From contig JAIWNE010000073.1 of NCBI GenBank assembly GCA_025331445.1, forward strand, positions 62,001 through 126,000: 64,000 bases of DNA. Direction: 5' to 3'. This stretch comes from Blakeslea trispora (taxonomy: Eukaryota; Mucoromycota; Mucoromycetes; Mucorales; Choanephoraceae). The notes under the pieces were generated by a model that worked only from the letters and a program-made list of their open reading frames with translations, did no database searches and was not told the DNA's origin. Positions within the stretch are counted from its first letter, which is position 1. Each line of letters begins with the position of its first letter. The translations under genes and the position numbers were made by a program. Positions 59,123-64,000 of the stretch are shown piece by piece.

Positions 59123-60079
59123 CTAGTCAGAACCATCCAAGCATCTAGACATAAATGATATAAGAAAAAGCAATAACAAAGACTTGCAAAGATTTAAATA
59201 ATTTACCGTCTTTTTGGTGATTGAGGTGAAGAACTACCTTCATAGCAATCATTGATATCAAAATCTGATTGTGCATCCAAGGAGTTACTTGCCGAAGCGA
59301 CAGAAGGAGCAGTTTCTTTGGAGATCTATAGATTAAGTTAGTAGAAAGTCGAAAAGTGATATTGAGTTGGAATATCTTTCTCTTCTTGGTTTGTCTTTTC
59401 GATTGATAATAATGCTTCATCAACTCGTCCTCCAACCAAAAGTCAACGCAACGGTCTAGTGGAATGCGTTTTTGTATCAAGTAGATAGTTAGATACTTGC
59501 GACAGCTCTTCTTGAACCCATCAGCAAGATTGCGGTAGCTTATATCGGCCCAGTCCAGTTTGGCCAACTCCAAGTCGTTAATCATCAGATCAACTGCAAC
59601 TGACCCAGTTTGGAAAATTGTTCTTTTCCACGAAGCCATTGTTTCGGTCTTTGCCTCCAGGATAGTATCTCGATCATCTGGTTTGATGATTACAGCATCT
59701 TGTAATCAACATTGGATGAAATATTCCACTCGGCTGTCGAAAGGTTGTTCGCTGTTTTGCAATTGCGATGGCATGGGATACGGTATTTTCGAATAAAATG
59801 GAGCATTTTCAACCGTTTGCTCAATTGAAAAGCTCATCTGTTCAGATGAATTAGCTAGTCATAAAAATGTTTTGTTAGTTATCAGCATGATACATTTTGT
59901 AAAGAGTAAGTCATACCAACGACAGAGCTCTGTGTTACATTGTATCTTCTGGAAACAATATCTTTCACCTCTGCTAGTTCCTCTTTCATAGAGTTTACAT
60001 CATTGCGTAATTCAATCACATTGTTTGTTAGCTTTCTGCAAGCTTGATAGATGAACATAATCTCGTTGGTCAATGGCAT
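59123..60079 (-). CDS. Accessory gene of the Tnp2-type element, copy B
   Basis: Exons 60079-59917, 59854-59376, 59325-59207 and 59144-59123. The reading frame is continuous through MSFSIEQ..., MASWKRTIFQTGSVAV and KRQTKKRK, without the frameshift seen in copy A. The third intron's donor is damaged: copy A has GTATTC, here the same place reads ATATTC. If unspliced, translation continues from KRK into about 75 unrelated residues ending at 59145. If spliced, the protein is about 260 aa ending RRCLDGSD. A coiled-coil-like N-terminus and basic C-terminal part suggest a DNA-binding helper of the transposase (inference). Transcribed away from the transposase. Confidence 0.7.
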
Positions 60080-61638
60080 ATTGTTAAGATTGGTTAAAAA
60101 AAAGGTAGATGGATAAATTTGTTTTGAGAGGAAAGATGTTGAAGTGAAAGTGAAATATAAATAAATTAGCTTTGTGGATTTTAAACAATCTCCTTTTTAT
60201 AAATAAAAGAGGGCTTAATTAATAAACCTAAAAATGTTTAGGAACTCCATTCTTAAAATGCATATGTACCTAAAGAATGGTAAGCTAAATTTTGTGGTTA
60301 ATGAAATAATTTTGAGGGGCCCATTAGTTGTATTTGGCTTGTTAGACTTAAGTCTAAGTTCAATATGCACTTGCATTTGTATCTCAAAAAAGGTATGTAG
60401 ATGCAAATTAGGATATTCTTCAACGGTGTCAGTTTAAACAGCATATATGCTTAATTGATTATTTTAATAAATGTTGCATATCAATCATCCCTGCTATATA
60501 ATACGACAGTAGATATCAAGTCATATATATCATCTCGATGACTTTAAGTCTAATGTATGATATTTAAAAACATTTAGTCTTACATAAGACGTAGATATGA
60601 TGTTCCTATATGTTCGCATTAGAGCATTAAATCTTTTATGCTTGAACAACGTATCTTAGAATATAACACAAGTGTGAACGTAAATTACAACCATAAAAAA
60701 AAGTAAATCAAATTACAGCAAGTGAGTTCATTAACAACTTGGCTATCAGTGTTACAAGCAATATGTATTACAGTTGATACAACATGTACTTTACATTTGC
60801 TTACTTTAGACATCAAATGTGTATTCCGCATTGTATCTTCACAGAGCAAACATCCAAGTTAAAACTCATTTGGATCAATAGTATTAATGTATACAGACAA
60901 AATGGTTTCTGTTTTTACATGTGTTCGTAATAAATACATTAAAGCTTTGTGGTAGTGATTCGACTATTTTTATTAGCTTTTTGCAAATGATTACCCTTTC
61001 ATCTTTTATGTTTGCTTTTGCTAAGCCAAACCATAAGTTTGCTTTTATATACAACATCTATAACAAACATGTTTGCGTATATAGTTCTATTAACTCAACA
61101 ATAAATTTGTTTGTAAGTCAAAAGCATTTGATCTGCTTGTTTGCTAGCACTAAGCTTGATCTTGTATTTGTAAAATAAAAACCAGTTCATTTATAACAAA
61201 CAAAAGATCAATAGTAAATGTCATATAAATCTACCTGTCAATTAGTGTGTTTGACCTTTTTTTATAATCTCTATTCTCTTTCAAAACTCATCACTCTATG
61301 TTGCATGCACGCTACATTAGTGGTTACCCCTAACCAGAGATACAAGTGCAAGCACAGACGAATAGTACATCTAGAGTCTGAGAGCGCATTTAGGAGTGCA
61401 TTACCCCTTTTCATAGTCAGATGAATCATCACATAAGTTAAAGTGCCATTCTTTATAGATGAATATCCTAAAGAACGGAAGAAGCCATCATTCTCAGTTC
61501 TAACGTGGGACCACTTAGTTTTATATAAATAAGAGAATAATTTGAATTGAATAAAGGACAGCTTATTTTTGGTCTGATTGAATTTTACTTGTTATCAATT
61601 ATACTACAAATATCACACTCTATATATTCGATCTAAAA
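60080..61638. promoter_or_regulatory. Divergent intergenic region of the Tnp2-type element, copy B
   Basis: About 1.56 kb between the two divergent start codons, AT-rich, mirrored at 7967-9204 with length differences. No individual promoter element is assigned. Confidence 0.4.
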
Positions 61639-64000
61639 ATGTCTTCTCATATTTGTGTCATTTGTAACTCAACTTTCGATAGCTCCTTTGCTCTCAGCAT
61701 CCACTTCGATGGATGTTTAGAAGAAGACACTTGAAATGCACCTGCTAATTTCAGATCAGAAAACGTTGCAAACACGCAGATGTCTGATGTTGAAATGGAT
61801 GAACCAACTGTTACTCTCGATGAAGAACAACCAGAGACAAGTAAGTGATACCGGATTTTATTAATACAAAATCAATGTTCTTACCTCTGTCAAATGTAGT
61901 TGAAAGCAATCCTGTTGTCATTGAACGGACCGAAGAAGCAACTTTAGACGATTTCCATATGACGGGTATGCAGTTCATTCAACTGTTCGACAAATACAAA
62001 ATGCCTCGTCAAGGACAAAGAGAAGCGATCAACTTTATTAACACCCATATTTACAACACGGTGTCAATGCTGGTAAATATCAATTCTCATTTTTAATCAA
62101 CTTCTTGATATTTATCTTTAACTTTCACTTATGTAGTACCTTTTGTATCAAGATACTTTAAGTCGCCTGATACATACAGACGTATCATGAAAAGAGATTC
62201 AACTGCCACTGTCCAACACGATGTATGTCCCAAGGGTTGCTACATGTTTCCAGTTGGTCGCCCTGACATCATGACCTGTCCAAACCCCAATTGTGGAGCC
62301 CAGAGATATAAAAAGGCTGATGAAGTCATCGTCTTGACCAGTTCGTTACAGTTCAACCATACCGACTTTTTGCCTGCTTTGGTTCCTGTTTCGACTTTGG
62401 CATATACATCGATTGCACAAAAACTGACTCAGTTCTTTGCTGATGAGACTCGAGATGAGATGTTGTCTTATCGCAAAACCTACTTTGATGACAATGCTCT
62501 CAACAACCACTACCGGGATTACTTCTCTGGCGAAGCATACCAAAGTCTTCTCCAGCGTAATATTGTGGATGAGAATACCATTTGTCTTGTGTTGTTTGTC
62601 GACGGCTCCCAGTTAAAGAACTCTTCCAAGCAAAACCAAACGATGGTCAACTGTTTAATTCTAAACATTCATTCTGAACAAAGGCAAGTATATTTGTATT
62701 TCATACCTTCTTAAACTTACACTTATTTGAGCTTTTGTAGAACTAAAGAATTGAACATGATTCAGGTTACTATCTGCCCAGGCAAGCCATACGACCTTGT
62801 TTCTTTCTTGCAACCTGTAATTGCTGAAGCTAATCAGCTGTACAATCGTGGCCTAGTCGTGAAGAAAAGCGGACAGGAAGTGTTCAGAGGTAACGTGGCC
62901 ATTCTCGGTTTCACTGGTGACATACCCGGCATTTCCGAATTGATGGACTTCTCTGGTCATACAAGTACCTATGGATGCCGGGTATGTACTGTCAAAGCCG
63001 ACAACTCGACAGCCATTACTCCTCGTGGTAAATACTTTTCGTCTGAGGCCAATGAACGTACTGTCGAAAGTTTGATTGATGGTGACCTGGTAAGTTATTA
63101 TTTTTCTTTGGCTTTGTGGTTTCATTTTCATGTACTGATTCATTCATTGTTGCAGGAACGAGGCATGCGAGGTGTATCAGAGCTGATTACAAGTCTACCT
63201 ACCTTTCTTGGCTCTTTTTCTTTCTTTGGCGATGAATTACATATGGTCGGTCATGGCTTGGGACATATGGTCTGTAACTTGCTAGATCCCACTATTAAGT
63301 ACAAGTTCTATTCCCCTTTGTTGATCAACTATTCGTTTGTTGTAGGTCCTCTTTACAATCGATCGCAATTAATGAACTGTATCTCGCGTTGGACCTTCGC
63401 AAGTAGACGAACTAATCCATCTGTTTTCGATTACACTTTTGATGGCCGCAAGCACTTCAACAGAGCTGTGGATTGGCAGTACTTTTTGCTGCATACTGTC
63501 CCTACCATGGTGTTACCTTACTTGAAGCATCGTAGGACAGAGAATGCTTTGATGAACCTCGTAAATGCCTGCTCAATTTGTCTACAAAAGTCAATTAGTC
63601 CTGATGAATTGATAGAAATGGAGAGGTAAAACTTTTGACATACATATCCAACAATCACTAACACCAAGTTGATTAGATTCTTCAGAAAGTGGGATGATTT
63701 CTTGATTGAAGAGGTAAATGCCAGACGGGTAACTAATCGAGTCTGGACCATGAATTGTCACTTTGCCGTTTGCCGTATAACCGCTCTGATCAAACAGCAT
63801 TGACCGTTACGATACTACTCTTGTCGCTCGTTGGAAAGGACTATCAAAAGATACACCAACATGATTCACTCTCCCACAAAGCCTCTTGCCGAAACAAGCA
63901 ACATATTGGCGAGAGTGAGTTATTATACCCTTCTTAATAACCAGCGAGAGAATAAACGGTACATGGCTTTCCCAAGGAAAATTGATACCGACTTCATGGA
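61639..64000 (+). pseudogene. Tnp2-type transposase (Transposase_21-like), with stops, 3' end outside window
   Basis: Exons about 61639-61840, 61900-62074, 62138-62683, 62740-63090, 63155-63628 and from about 63685 onward. Order: C2HC finger CVICNSTFDSSFALSIHFDGC; DKYKMPRQGQREAINFI; CPKGCYMFPVGRPDIMTCPNPNCGAQRYKK (zinc-ribbon type); LVLFVDGSQLKNSS (catalytic-type Asp); NMIQVTICPGKPYDLVSFLQPV; LGFTGDIPGI, FSGHTSTYGCRVC; ELHMVGHGLGHMVCNLLDP; then PLRYYSCRSLERTIKRY. These match the Tnp2/CACTA transposase family as I know it. Damage: TGA in exon 1 (EEDT-stop, Arg in copy A), TGA before PLRYYS (about 63805), and a one-base phase mismatch between exons 2 and 3. The intron after EQR starts with GC (GCAAGT). 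Confidence 0.85.

Larger units (their letters stand above)
57153..64000 (+). mobile_element. Tnp2-type (CACTA/Transposase_21-like) element, copy B, right end outside window
   Basis: Contains about 2 kb of non-coding left flank, the accessory gene (minus), a divergent promoter region and the Tnp2-type transposase gene (plus), which runs off the window. The first 4.8 kb are mirrored at 7636-12580. Its left border is set by the foldback element, so its true terminus may be missing or may be shared with it. Confidence 0.8.

Noticed and set aside
14926..64000. TGA read as an amino acid (code reassignment)
   Set aside because: The intact 352-aa gene and the MULE 1 frame contain no in-frame TGA, and the affected genes also carry frameshifts and other stops, so ordinary decay is simpler.

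Overview
This window is AT-rich eukaryotic DNA consisting almost entirely of transposable elements. Short introns (about 45-70 bases) and KDZ, Tnp2-like, MULE, Helitron, Tc1/mariner and Ty3/gypsy genes side by side fit a transposon-dense region of an early-diverging filamentous fungus, most likely Mucoromycota. The species cannot be named from the sequence. I see no ordinary host metabolic gene; the only possible host-type gene is a tRNA-like sequence at 23.9 kb.

Layout. 0-3.1 kb: decayed, multi-exon KDZ transposase (minus). 5.5-6.7 kb: intact four-exon gene of unknown function (352 aa after splicing, minus). 7.6-12.6 kb: truncated copy A of a Tnp2-type element, whose inverted partner, copy B, lies at 57.2-64 kb. 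Both carry a divergent pair: a small coiled-coil accessory gene facing away from the transposase. 12.6-16.2 kb: pieces of a foldback element with a Tc1/mariner inserted at a TA. 16.3-18.4 kb: 5'-truncated gypsy pol with 3' LTR. 18.6-22.1 kb: gene debris, a third partial copy of the Tnp2-element flank, and a broken DDE transposase. 23.9-25.0 kb: tRNA-like gene abutted by two tandem LTRs. 25.2-31.1 kb: gypsy element (minus) lacking RT/RNase H, carrying a 2.4-kb Tc1-like element, and itself sitting in a DDE transposase gene (31.1-32.1 kb).

32.3-36.6 kb and 41.8-46.1 kb: two divergent Mutator-like elements (MULEs). Each encodes a FAR1-type DNA-binding region, MULE DDE transposase, SWIM zinc finger and a C-terminal OTU cysteine protease domain. 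The first frame is complete except for one solo LTR with a 5-bp target duplication. 37.4-39.8 kb: a non-coding 2.4-kb repeat found again at 53.1-55.5 kb. 39.9-41.8 kb: Helentron-like helicase-endonuclease remnant. 46.9-49.2 kb: gypsy gag and protease. 49.5-51.6 kb: Helitron Rep cut right after its Tyr motif by a 5.5-kb foldback element (51.6-57.2 kb) with nearly identical 1.37-kb arms.

Most promising observations: the MULE-OTU fusions, the covarying hairpin in the tandem LTRs next to the tRNA-like gene, the homogenised foldback arms with CACCACGGC ends, and the divergent Tnp2/accessory module.
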